The notes beneath the pieces were generated by a model that searched no databases, was not told the origin of the DNA, and saw only the letters and a program-made list of their open reading frames with translations. Positions 8,948 through 17,141 of a stretch of 64,000 bases of DNA are shown here, in pieces; the stretch's first letter is position 1; each line of letters starts with the position of its first letter. A program made the position numbers and the translations under genes. The stretch lies in assembly GCA_014238855.1 (NCBI GenBank), contig JABAAH010000003.1, forward strand, positions 37,088-101,087, in the 5' to 3' direction. This stretch comes from Planctomycetota bacterium (GTDB taxonomy: Bacteria; Planctomycetota; Planctomycetia; Pirellulales; UBA1268).

Positions 8948-9280
8948 ATGTCGGTTACACTTACTGAAAAAGCAGCCAGCGAAGTGATGAAAATTATTAC
9001 GGATCAGAAACTTGAGGACGGTACTAATCTTCGCGTTGGTGTCGCTGGAGGCGGGTGTAGTGGGTTTCAGTATTCGCTGGGCTTCGATACACAGTTCGAT
9101 CCAAAGGCTGATACAAAAACCGATCAGCACGGTGTCGCGGTTGTGGTTGATAAGAAGAGTGATCTCTTTCTTGACGGCACAACATTGGATTTCCATGAGG
9201 GAATCGATAAGCGAGGCTTTACTTTTAATAACCCAAACGCCTCTAAAAGCTGCGGTTGTGGCAGTTCATTCCAGGCATAG
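8948..9280 (+). CDS. erpA: A-type iron-sulfur cluster carrier (IscA/ErpA/HesB family)
   Basis: A-type carriers receive and deliver Fe-S clusters to apoproteins. The 110-aa protein has the three conserved cysteines: one in GGGCSGFQ near residue 37 and two in the C-terminal CGCGSSF. It starts with the typical VTLTEKAASEV helix and also has the FLDGTTLDF segment. A good ribosome-binding site, CGGAGG, lies 8 bases before the ATG. It follows the cysteine desulfurase gene and is 33 bases ahead of the cobL start. Assignment to ErpA rather than IscA or SufA is tentative. Confidence 0.9.
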   Translation: MSVTLTEKAASEVMKIITDQKLEDGTNLRVGVAGGGCSGFQYSLGFDTQFDPKADTKTDQHGVAVVVDKKSDLFLDGTTLDFHEGIDKRGFTFNNPNASKSCGCGSSFQA

Positions 9281-9313
9281 GCAACTAACGCGGTTCGATG
9301 TAGAGGAGGTCCA

Positions 9314-10561
9314 GTGACGGCGGAAAAAGTATTTATCGTCGGTATTGGTGATGACGGCATCGAGGGTATGACTGCTCATGCCTTCAAGATTGTCGAGTCT
9401 GCTCATGTTTTGTTGGGACCGGACTCGTGTAGCCCACTCTTATCTGCAGGCATGCGAGAGCGGCTTAAATTAGTTGCAAGTCTTGAAGAGTTAGTCGACC
9501 ATATCGAAAAATCTGACAGCAAAAACAAGATTGTTGTGCTGGCATCTGGTGATCCTCTTTTTTATGGAACAGCACGTTACGTTTGTGCGAAACTTGGAAA
9601 AGAGAGATTCGAAGTAGTTCCTCACGTCAGTAGCATGCAACTTGCGTTTGCGAGGGTAAAGGAAAGTTGGGAAGACGCCTACCTTGCGAATCTTTCTGGA
9701 TTGACCGTCATTGATCGCGTTATTGACAAAATTCGTACCGTGGACACCGCAGGTCTTTTCACGAGCGAGAGATGGCCGCCCAACGCTGTTGCTGAGGCTC
9801 TTCTTGAGCAGGGCGTCCAAGGTCTTCAGGCTTATATATGTGAAAATCTTGGTTCACCTGATGAGCGGGTAACACAAGGTTCTCTGCCTGAAATTGCCAA
9901 AGAATCATTTTCGCCGTTGAATGTGATGATTCTAGTTCGTCCGAGTGGGCTGACTGAATTACCGAGCAGGGCAGGAAGACGTCTGTTTGGAAATTCCGAT
10001 GAACTTTTTCTTCAATCTCGTCCAAAGCGGGGCCTGCTCACTCCTGCAGAAGTCCGCAGTCTAGCTCTTGCTGAACTTTCGCTATGCCCGACAAGCATCG
10101 TGTGGGACGTTGGAGCCGGGAGTGGATCATTGTCTGTCGAGGCAGCAAGACTTGCTCTGGCCGGGTCTGTCTTTGCCATTGAGATGGATGTCGATGATCA
10201 TCAGTTAATTGAAGAAAATGCAAAGCGATTTGGAGTCGACAACCTACGAGCGATCCTTGGCCAGGCGCCAGAGGCGTGGAGCGATCTCCCAGACCCAGAC
10301 AGTATCTATGTAGGAGGAAGTGGTCGCTCAGTGACCTCTCTCGTTGAGCAAGCTTGGGAGCGATTAAAGCCGGGGGGGCGATTGGTTACAAGTTGCAACA
10401 GTATTGAAAATCTAGCCGCGGTGCATGCTTTCCTGCGAAGTCGATCAGAAGACGCTGGGTACTGGATGGTTAATATTGCCCGCGGGATAGAGCAAATGGA
10501 TCGTATTCGTTTCGAGGCAATCAATCCAAACTTCCTCATGGCGGCAACGAAGGCAGGGTAG
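9314..10561 (+). CDS. cobL: Precorrin-6Y C5,15-methyltransferase (decarboxylating), CbiE-CbiT fusion
   Basis: CobL methylates C5 and C15 of precorrin-6B and removes a carboxyl group in corrin ring synthesis. The N-terminal ~200 residues form a CbiE-type tetrapyrrole methylase (VFIVGIGDDGIEGMT, VVLASGDPLFYG). The C-terminal half is CbiT-like, starting at GLLTPAEVRSLAL with the SAM-binding DVGAGSGSLSVEAA and the YVGGSGR motif. The start is a GTG with AGAGGAGG four bases upstream. The stop is three bases before the next GTG start, so translation is probably coupled. No other cobalamin gene is visible nearby. Confidence 0.9.
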   Translation: MTAEKVFIVGIGDDGIEGMTAHAFKIVESAHVLLGPDSCSPLLSAGMRERLKLVASLEELVDHIEKSDSKNKIVVLASGDPLFYGTARYVCAKLGKERFEVVPHVSSMQLAFARVKESWEDAYLANLSGLTVIDRVIDKIRTVDTAGLFTSERWPPNAVAEALLEQGVQGLQAYICENLGSPDERVTQGSLPEIAKESFSPLNVMILVRPSGLTELPSRAGRRLFGNSDELFLQSRPKRGLLTPAEVRSLALAELSLCPTSIVWDVGAGSGSLSVEAARLALAGSVFAIEMDVDDHQLIEENAKRFGVDNLRAILGQAPEAWSDLPDPDSIYVGGSGRSVTSLVEQAWERLKPGGRLVTSCNSIENLAAVHAFLRSRSEDAGYWMVNIARGIEQMDRIRFEAINPNFLMAATKAG

Positions 10562-10564
10562 GGC

Positions 10565-11290
10565 GTGACCGACCAACTTCCTGAACCGCTTGATGTAATA
10601 GCTGTCGGCGCACATCCAGATGATGTCGAGATAGGGTGTGGTGGAACTCTTGCAAGATTAGTAGACCAAGGATGTCGCGTAGGCATTGTCGATATTACTG
10701 ATGGGGAGCCAACGCCTCGATCAAGTGGCCCAGAGGAGCGGCTCGCTGAAGCTGCCAAGGCCGCTACGTGTCTTGGTGTTGTACATCGTGAGCACCTCGG
10801 TTTTCCCAATAGGAGATTATTTGATTCTTTTGATGTTCGAGTAGCTCTCGCAAAGGTATTTCGTCGTCATAGGCCGCGCCTCGTACTTGGAATTGGTGAT
10901 AAAACGCCAATGGCTTCGCCTGACCACGCCCAGGCAGTGGCAATCACTGAGGCCGCCGTTTTCTATTCTCGTTTAACAAAATGGAATGATGTTTTTGATA
11001 ACCTTCCCGAACACACGATTCCTCATTTGCTGACATATTTTCTGTTTACCGGGGTTGCTGATCTTCCTGCAGGCTGTTGGCCAATTATTGTGAACATCGA
11101 AAGCCACTTAAAGCAGAAAATGAAGGCTGTTCGCTGTTACGTCTCCCAGTTTCCTCCTGAAAAAGAGCATGTTTTTACACGAGTAGAAGCGCTTTCGAGA
11201 ACAGTGGGATTTCTTGGTGGATGCTCTGAGGGAGAACTGCTTGCCGGGAGTCGAATCCCCTGCACGACAGATCTCATGCGTCTACTCTAA
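10565..11290 (+). CDS. PIG-L family deacetylase, BshB1-like
   Basis: PIG-L enzymes are zinc-dependent N-deacetylases of N-acetylglucosamine conjugates. The zinc motif AHPDD lies near residue 18, and the second histidine is in SPDHAQA. The order GAHPDDVEIGCGGT, IVDITDGEPT, LGFPNRRL and, near the C-terminus, KMKAVRCYVSQF closely resembles BshB1, which deacetylates GlcNAc-malate in bacillithiol synthesis. Without bshA or bshC nearby the pathway remains an inference. The gene starts with GTG three bases after the cobL stop, so it is almost certainly in the same operon. Confidence 0.82.
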   Translation: MTDQLPEPLDVIAVGAHPDDVEIGCGGTLARLVDQGCRVGIVDITDGEPTPRSSGPEERLAEAAKAATCLGVVHREHLGFPNRRLFDSFDVRVALAKVFRRHRPRLVLGIGDKTPMASPDHAQAVAITEAAVFYSRLTKWNDVFDNLPEHTIPHLLTYFLFTGVADLPAGCWPIIVNIESHLKQKMKAVRCYVSQFPPEKEHVFTRVEALSRTVGFLGGCSEGELLAGSRIPCTTDLMRLL

Positions 11291-11345
11291 ACATGGGCTG
11301 ATGAAATCCCGGGTTATTTTTCAGAGACTTTCAAAAGATATTTAT

Positions 11346-11768
11346 ATGAGTGCGATTGAGTGTGCAAAAAACGATTCATGGATGCGGTGGGTTCTCTATG
11401 CGGCTGGTATTTACAATATGGTCTGGGGTGCAGTTGCAATCACTGTTCCTTTGTGGATGTTTCGTGCTGCGGGAATGGAGTTGCCTCGGTATCCGGAGTT
11501 CTGGCAGTGCATTGGTATGATTGTCGGTGTGTATGGCATCGGGTATATCATCGCGGCGTCTGATCCGATTCGGCACTGGCCCATTGTGTTCGTCGGATTC
11601 TTGGGGAAAGTTCTTGGTCCAATAGGATTTGCCGAAGCACTTTGGTCCGAGAGGCTGCCTCTCGTCTTTGGACTCAATATTGTGACGAATGATTTGATTT
11701 GGTGGATTCCATTTTCTCTTATCCTTTTGGCAGCTTGGAGAAATTGTGGTCACTCCGAACCCCGATAA
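11346..11768 (+). CDS. Small integral membrane protein, unknown function
   Basis: From the ATG at 11346 the product is 140 aa with about four hydrophobic helices (around YAAGIYNMVWGAVAI, CIGMIVGVYGIGYII, VFVGFLGKVLGPIG and WWIPFSLILLAAW). I recognise no enzyme motif. The longer track frame from 11214 would overlap the deacetylase gene, so it is not used. The 3' end overlaps the next gene (starting GTG at 11746) by 23 bases, which suggests translational coupling to the flavoprotein. It may act with that oxidoreductase, but that is only context. Confidence 0.65.
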   Translation: MSAIECAKNDSWMRWVLYAAGIYNMVWGAVAITVPLWMFRAAGMELPRYPEFWQCIGMIVGVYGIGYIIAASDPIRHWPIVFVGFLGKVLGPIGFAEALWSERLPLVFGLNIVTNDLIWWIPFSLILLAAWRNCGHSEPR

Positions 11769-12804
11769 CGTTTTCCATGAATATGACATTGTTGTTGTCG
11801 GGGCTGGCATTGCTGGCCTGATGGCATCCAATTATTTGTCAAAGGCGGGCTGCAAAGTAGCTGTGTTAGAAAAATCCCGCGGAGTTGGTGGTCGGATGGC
11901 AACTCGTCGTGTTGATGAGGCAGTCTGTGATCACGGCACGCAATATTTTTCAGTGAAGGGAAGAGCCTTTGGAAGCGTTGTTCTGGAAGCAAAGGAATCG
12001 GGCGCTGTGATGCCATGGTGCGATATGTTTCCGAAGGCAAAAACCCTCGAGGATCCAGCCGTCGCACCTCTTGATGAAGTAGGTCATGCCCGTTGGAAGG
12101 GATCTCGTGGTATGACTAGCCTTCCAAAGTACCTTGCCCAGCAGCTTTCGGAATCAGTCAAAACAGGAGTCCGAGTGAGTGCCCTAAGCATTCATAACGA
12201 TTTAGTGCATGTGTCCTGTGAGAACGATGAGGTGTTTGTGGCTCGAGCTGCTCTGCTTACGGCCCCAGTTCCGCAGGCCGTAGAAATATTAACATCCGGC
12301 GGGCTGGTCCCTCCAGTTGTTGACTCGGCGGCGTGGAAGGCACTTTCATCTGTAGAATATTCACCCTGTTTTTCTCTTATGCTGAAGTTGAAGCAACCAA
12401 GCCTGATCCCGGAACCTGGTGGCCTTGAGATTTGCTCGGGGCCCGTTGCGTGGATTAGCGATAACTTTCAAAAAGGAATTTCACCTGTTCCGAGTCTTAC
12501 GATTCAAGCTACTGCTGAATTTAGCAGAGCTCATTTCGATACTGATCCAATACGTGTGCAAGACGACCTTACAAAAGCAGTACATGGTTGGATCGATGGC
12601 GATATTTCAGATGCGATTGATGGCAGTTCACTTCAGCGGTGGAAATATGCATTTCCTATGTCTCCAATAAGAGCGCCAATGATTGCCGTGCAAAATAGCC
12701 CCCCAGTAGTTTGTTGTGGTGATTCATTCGGTGGCGGGCGTGTTGAATCTGCGGCATCGAGTGGCCTTGCGGCTGCACGGTGGATTCATCGCTTTTTCGT
12801 CTAA
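11746..12804 (+). CDS. NAD(P)/FAD-dependent oxidoreductase, renalase-like
   Basis: The N-terminus has a Rossmann dinucleotide fold, DIVVVGAGIAGLMAS, followed by the E-K-S-R-G-V-G-GRMATR motif that binds FAD in amine-oxidase and renalase-type proteins, then CDHGTQYFS. The C-terminus has the second FAD contact (VVCCGDSFGGGRVESAASSG). At 352 aa it matches bacterial renalase-like proteins, some of which oxidise dihydro-isomers of NAD(P)H; the substrate here is unknown. The GTG start lies inside the preceding membrane-protein gene. It is the last gene of the tight string beginning at cobL. Confidence 0.82.
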   Translation: MVTPNPDNVFHEYDIVVVGAGIAGLMASNYLSKAGCKVAVLEKSRGVGGRMATRRVDEAVCDHGTQYFSVKGRAFGSVVLEAKESGAVMPWCDMFPKAKTLEDPAVAPLDEVGHARWKGSRGMTSLPKYLAQQLSESVKTGVRVSALSIHNDLVHVSCENDEVFVARAALLTAPVPQAVEILTSGGLVPPVVDSAAWKALSSVEYSPCFSLMLKLKQPSLIPEPGGLEICSGPVAWISDNFQKGISPVPSLTIQATAEFSRAHFDTDPIRVQDDLTKAVHGWIDGDISDAIDGSSLQRWKYAFPMSPIRAPMIAVQNSPPVVCCGDSFGGGRVESAASSGLAAARWIHRFFV

Positions 12805-13014
12805 AAGTTCTCAAGCATGGCATCCGCAATGCTGTTTAAATCTGTGATGTTGTATGTTTGCTTTGGATTTTAAATACAAGTGCCGGCGACATCTAAGTCA
12901 TTGCGCGGGTATGCTTTGCAAGAGAGACTGAATACCAAGGTGTACTAGGTTGGATTGTACGTTTGTGCTTCTACGAGTTGGCAGTTCAGGTACTAAAGAA
13001 TTTGGAGACAAACT

Positions 13015-14505
13015 ATGGCATCACTCGTGACATCAAAACTTCCTGAAGTTGAGTCTTATCTGTCGGAAGGCACCGTCCCCGGTGTTGTTGGTGGTGAAGA
13101 TTGGGGTGGTTCCGGAGACACAGTATTTCAGTCTTGTGATCCAGGAAGTGGTGATGTGCTTGCTGAGGTGCACGCCTACACGGCAGATGATGTAAATCGT
13201 AGTGTTGAGAAAGCGAACGAATCATTTAAGAAGTCTGGCTGGGCAACATTGGCTCCAAATGACCGAGCTGTGCGACTTCATCGATTTGCAGACTTGATGG
13301 AGCAAAAAAAGCAAGTTGTGTCTCAAATCGAGGCGATTGATGCAGGTAAATTGCCCGCGCAGGCTTTGGGGGATGTTGAGAATTTCGTTGAATCAGTCCG
13401 CTTTTTTGCAGATATGGCTGAGCATGTACAGCGTCGTAATCAACTCGCTGTAGCGGGGCATGAGGCATGGACACTACGTAGCCCGTGGGGAACTTGTGGC
13501 TTTATATTTCCCTGGAATTTCCCAGTCCTGCTCATGGGGTGGGGCATTGCACCTGCTTTGGCCGCCGGGAACACCGTGGTAGTAAAGCCTGCTGAAGATA
13601 CGCCTCTTTCATCAATCTATATCGCTCGTTTAGCTCGTGAAAGTGGTATGCCAGATGGTGTTGTAAATGTTGTTCCCGGTCTTGGTAGTGAAGCCGGAGC
13701 AGCTCTTTCAGCGAACCCGGGTATCCGTCGGATGTCGTTCACGGGTTCTCCTGAGGTGGGTAGGCTCGTTGGGGAGTCATGTGGTCGTAATCTTGTGCCT
13801 GTAAAACTTGAGCTTGGCGGTAAGGGCGCGGCGGTAGTTTTTGAAGATGTTGATGTCGAAGAAACTGCTAAGAAGCTTGTTGGTGCAATTACTTTCCATG
13901 CCGGTCAGGTTTGCTGTGACGCAACGCGTTGGCTGATTCACAAATCAATATACGATGACTTTATTGATGCCTGTAGACAAGAAATGCAACGTGTCAAAGT
14001 TGGTTATCAGCTCGATGGCGGTACCACCATGGGGCCTGTTGTAAATTCAAAACAGAGAGATAGGGTGTTGAGATACCTTGAAAAAGGTGTCGCCCAAGGT
14101 GCTGATATTGTGGTGCCGGGAGGTCCTGCCGAAGTCGTTGGACACAAAGGTTTTTACGTAAAGCCATGTTTATTGAGCGGATCACTCGATAATGTGGCAG
14201 CCAGAGAGGAAATATTTGGTCCGGTTGCATACATGACGACATTTGAACAGGAGTCGGAAGCGATTTCGCTTGCGAATGACACTGACTATGGTCTTGCTAA
14301 TAGTGTTTGGACCACTGATTTAGGGCGAGCTGCTCGTGTGGCTGAGTCTATGATCGCTGGAAATAGTTGGATCAATTCTCACAATGTTTTTGCAAAAGGG
14401 GTGCCGTACGGCGGAATCCACAAGAGCGGTATGGGAGGAGGCGTCAATTCCATCGAAACCCTTTTTGATTATTGGCGAAGTCAGTCAATCGTCCGGCCTC
14501 TGTAA
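13015..14505 (+). CDS. NAD(P)-dependent aldehyde dehydrogenase
   Basis: This is a full-length (496 aa) ALDH-superfamily enzyme that oxidises an aldehyde to its acid. Landmarks are the FIFPWNFPVLL substrate/cofactor segment, KPAEDTPL, FTGSPEVGR, the catalytic glutamate in LELGGKGA, and the catalytic cysteine in GQVCCDATRW. The C-terminal EEIFGPV and VPYGGIHKSGMG motifs are intact. The ribosome-binding site TTGGAGA precedes the ATG. A 210-base gap separates it from the renalase-like gene, so it probably has its own promoter. Betaine-aldehyde or retinal-type substrates are both possible; the sequence does not decide. Confidence 0.92.
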   Translation: MASLVTSKLPEVESYLSEGTVPGVVGGEDWGGSGDTVFQSCDPGSGDVLAEVHAYTADDVNRSVEKANESFKKSGWATLAPNDRAVRLHRFADLMEQKKQVVSQIEAIDAGKLPAQALGDVENFVESVRFFADMAEHVQRRNQLAVAGHEAWTLRSPWGTCGFIFPWNFPVLLMGWGIAPALAAGNTVVVKPAEDTPLSSIYIARLARESGMPDGVVNVVPGLGSEAGAALSANPGIRRMSFTGSPEVGRLVGESCGRNLVPVKLELGGKGAAVVFEDVDVEETAKKLVGAITFHAGQVCCDATRWLIHKSIYDDFIDACRQEMQRVKVGYQLDGGTTMGPVVNSKQRDRVLRYLEKGVAQGADIVVPGGPAEVVGHKGFYVKPCLLSGSLDNVAAREEIFGPVAYMTTFEQESEAISLANDTDYGLANSVWTTDLGRAARVAESMIAGNSWINSHNVFAKGVPYGGIHKSGMGGGVNSIETLFDYWRSQSIVRPL

Positions 14506-14567
14506 GAACGATCGAGAAAGCAGAAGCACGGTAACGAAAGTATCACACAAGCTAGTAGGTAGGACGT

Positions 14568-15866
14568 GTGAAAAAGTTAGATTGTATCATCGTAGGAGCC
14601 GGGTTGTCCGGGCTCGCTTGCGCTCGGACACTTGTTGACGAGGCCAAGTCGGTACTGATTCTTGAATCAACAGATAGCCCTGGTGGACGAGTTGGCACAG
14701 ACACCGTCAAGGGATTTCAGATTGATCGTGGCTTTCAGGTATATTTAGATTCATACGCTGAAGGAAAGAAATTTCTCGACTATCCGTCTTTAAATTTCGG
14801 TGCTTTCGAACCGGGAGCACTTGTGGCACATCGCGGACGGTTACTTCCAATAAGTGATCCGTGGAGGCGGCCTTTTGCGGCCATTCGTTCGGTGCTGTCA
14901 GGCGCCGTTGGCGTGCCGGATGGTTTGCGTATTGCCTATTTGCGAAGTCAGGCTCTGGCTGGTGTACGAAATGGCAAGATAGACCCAATCGCTATTTCTA
15001 ATGACAAAGAAAAAACAACACGAGAAGAACTGATTTCACGAGGCTTTTCATCGGATTTTATTCGATTGTTTTTTGAACCATTCTTTGGTGGTGTCTTTCT
15101 TGAAAGAAATCTGACGACAGCATCACAAGTTTTTGAATTTACATTTGCGATGTTCTCTCTTGGTAGTGCATGTCTTCCAGCAGGTGGTATGTCTGCCATC
15201 CCTCGTCAAATGGTTCAAAAGCTTCCTTTGGGTTGTTTGGAGACTCTCGCTCCTGTTGTAAAAATCAATAACATGTCGGCCGGGGGCTGGGAAGTTGTAC
15301 TCGAGGATGGGCGGCGATTGTGGGCTGAGTCGGTTGTTGTTTCAGCAGTTGCAGCAGCAAACACACGGCTTTTGCCAGAAGGCCTTCTCACGGCATGGAC
15401 GCCTCCGTCATGGAAAGGTACTTGCCTTGTGGCTTTTGAATCTGATAAGAAGCCCCCGTGTGGAGAGACTCTGGTTGTCTCATCTGAACCGATTGCAATG
15501 GGACCAATTGATAATCTGTCAACACCGTCTGCTGTTGCAAGTGGTTATGCGCCAGAGGGCAAAAATCTTATTTACGTTTCAGTACGGGGCGATTGGCAAG
15601 GTGAAGCTGAGCAGCTGCCGGCTGCGATACGTCAACAAGCTAAGGCCTGGTTTGGTGCCGAAGTTGAGCACTGGAAACACGTAGTAACAGTTTCAGTCTC
15701 ACATGCGTTGCCAATTGAAACGCCAGCTTCGAGGCGACAGAGATTTCCATCAAATTGTCTTGCGCCAAGTCTTTTTCTGTGCGGCGATCATCTTACGACG
15801 TCTTCTATTAATGGAGCACTAGCTGCTGGACGTCGTGCTGCCGAGGAAGTCTTACGATCGGCTTGA
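14568..15866 (+). CDS. FAD-dependent amine oxidase / desaturase-type protein
   Basis: The 432-aa protein opens with a dinucleotide-binding motif, CIIVGAGLSGLACA, then the ESTDSPGGRVGTD FAD motif and DRGFQVYLDSY, as in phytoene-desaturase and protoporphyrinogen-oxidase relatives. A C-terminal LFLCGDHLTTSSINGALAAGR motif completes the FAD site. The start is GTG, preceded by AGGTAGGAC. It lies about 60 bases after the aldehyde dehydrogenase gene on the same strand, so the two may be co-transcribed. The substrate is unknown; the set of conserved residues does not separate carotenoid desaturase from amine oxidase. Confidence 0.82.
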   Translation: MKKLDCIIVGAGLSGLACARTLVDEAKSVLILESTDSPGGRVGTDTVKGFQIDRGFQVYLDSYAEGKKFLDYPSLNFGAFEPGALVAHRGRLLPISDPWRRPFAAIRSVLSGAVGVPDGLRIAYLRSQALAGVRNGKIDPIAISNDKEKTTREELISRGFSSDFIRLFFEPFFGGVFLERNLTTASQVFEFTFAMFSLGSACLPAGGMSAIPRQMVQKLPLGCLETLAPVVKINNMSAGGWEVVLEDGRRLWAESVVVSAVAAANTRLLPEGLLTAWTPPSWKGTCLVAFESDKKPPCGETLVVSSEPIAMGPIDNLSTPSAVASGYAPEGKNLIYVSVRGDWQGEAEQLPAAIRQQAKAWFGAEVEHWKHVVTVSVSHALPIETPASRRQRFPSNCLAPSLFLCGDHLTTSSINGALAAGRRAAEEVLRSA

Positions 15867-16389
15867 GCATGGTGTCGCTGAAGAGTTTATGCAGCAGATG
15901 ATGTAGTACCCTCATCGTAAGTCGATAGAGATTAATCGCAGTGAATCAGCCTCTCTTGCATAGCAGAATAGAAGACGGTGTTATTTTCATATTGCTAGCA
16001 AAAGTGGGGCGGTATCTCGCTTCTAGACAACATCCTTGGAGATGTATGAAGAGACTCGCTTAGCCTGCCATGCCATACGCAAATCACTTCGACGAGTAAC
16101 AGAAAGCGTGTCCTAGGGCCATGAATAGCAATGACGAGGAACAATGTTGCAGTTTGATTTAGAACTGAAAATCGTTGTCCTAGTCCTCCGAAAAGTCTTT
16201 CGAAGTGGCCCAAATCCCACGAACTATTGCAGGGAATAAAAATATTGCACGCAAAAATCCCATCATAGCTGGTTGCCCTTCCCTGGAACGATTATTGGGC
16301 TAAGCGTACCAGTTTTTAGGAAGACGCTCTCGTCAGAGACATTTTGGCGGGTATACTGGAAATGAAACAAGCGTTTGAAACGGTTATTC
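15867..16389. other. 523-base stretch with no convincing gene
   Basis: No frame here gives a protein with recognisable motifs. The 72-codon minus-strand ORF at 15995-16213 has no ribosome-binding site or conserved feature. A TATACT box at 16352-16357, 33 bases before the tetR-type ATG, could be its -10 element, but no good -35 is seen. The rest may hold regulatory DNA, a small RNA or a decayed gene. Confidence 0.5.
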
Positions 16390-17070
16390 ATGTCGTCGAT
16401 AAATACTAAAAAAAAAGAAAGTTCCGAGGTGAATCTGAATGAGGACCCTCGTGGTCGGATTCTATCCGCGGCAGGTCGAGAATTTGCTGAGAAGGGTTTC
16501 GAGGCCGCGACCATTCGCGACATCTGCACTTTGGCATCGGTGAACGTTGCAGCGGTAAATTACTACTTTGGTGATAAACATCGGTTGTATATCGAAAGTG
16601 TGAGGCATGCACACGAGGAACGCTCTCGGCAGTTCCCGCTGCCCGTGTGGGCTGATGGCACTTTGCCCACCGAAAAACTCCGAGGCTTCGTCGGAAATAT
16701 GCTTGAGCGAATGTTGGGGTTTGATAAGCCACCCTGGCAGGTGCAATTGATGCTCCGAGAGGTCCTTCATCCGACTGATGCATGTAGGGAATTAGTGGAG
16801 GACTATATACGGCCTCACTTTTCAGTTTTATGCAAGATTCTCCATGAGTTAACAGACGGCAATTCGACACCAGCTGAATTGCGTCGAATTGGTTTAAGCA
16901 TCGGTGGACAATGTTTTTTATATCGTGCTGCCGGTGATGTTGTCGGCATGCTCATTCCACCAAATGAAATAAAGGAAATGCACAATTCTGTAGACCTCGC
17001 TGATCATATCACAGCGTATTGTCTGGCTGCTCTTGGAAAGCATGCGCCACTTTCGGTTGAGGCGTCGTAG
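16390..17070 (+). CDS. TetR/AcrR family transcriptional regulator (CerR-like C-terminus)
   Basis: This is a one-component repressor, 226 aa from the preferred ATG at 16390. The N-terminal TetR HTH is clear: GRILSAAGREFAEKGFEAATIRDIC, then VNVAAVNYYFGDKHRLY. The C-terminal ligand-binding half, with REVLHPTDACRELVEDYIRPH and IGLSIGGQCFLYR, resembles the CerR/DUF1956 type often found beside efflux pumps. It lies directly ahead of an RND adaptor and pump on the same strand, so it probably represses that operon and its own gene. The inducer is unknown. Confidence 0.88.
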   Translation: MSSINTKKKESSEVNLNEDPRGRILSAAGREFAEKGFEAATIRDICTLASVNVAAVNYYFGDKHRLYIESVRHAHEERSRQFPLPVWADGTLPTEKLRGFVGNMLERMLGFDKPPWQVQLMLREVLHPTDACRELVEDYIRPHFSVLCKILHELTDGNSTPAELRRIGLSIGGQCFLYRAAGDVVGMLIPPNEIKEMHNSVDLADHITAYCLAALGKHAPLSVEAS

Positions 17071-17124
17071 GAACTATAAGTTGCATAAGATAGTTGGTTA
17101 TGTAGGTGACTCAAAAGTGATTGA

Positions 17125-17130
17125 AGGAGG
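17125..17130 (+). promoter_or_regulatory. Strong Shine-Dalgarno AGGAGG of the efflux adaptor gene
   Basis: AGGAGG lies 11 bases before the ATG at 17142. The track ORF begins at a TTG that overlaps this site, so the site decides the start at 17142. Confidence 0.6.
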
Positions 17131-17141
17131 CGCTTAGAGAA

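Noticed and set aside
15995-16213. 72-codon minus-strand ORF in the 523-base gap
   Set aside because: No motif, no ribosome-binding site, and composition typical of a chance ORF.
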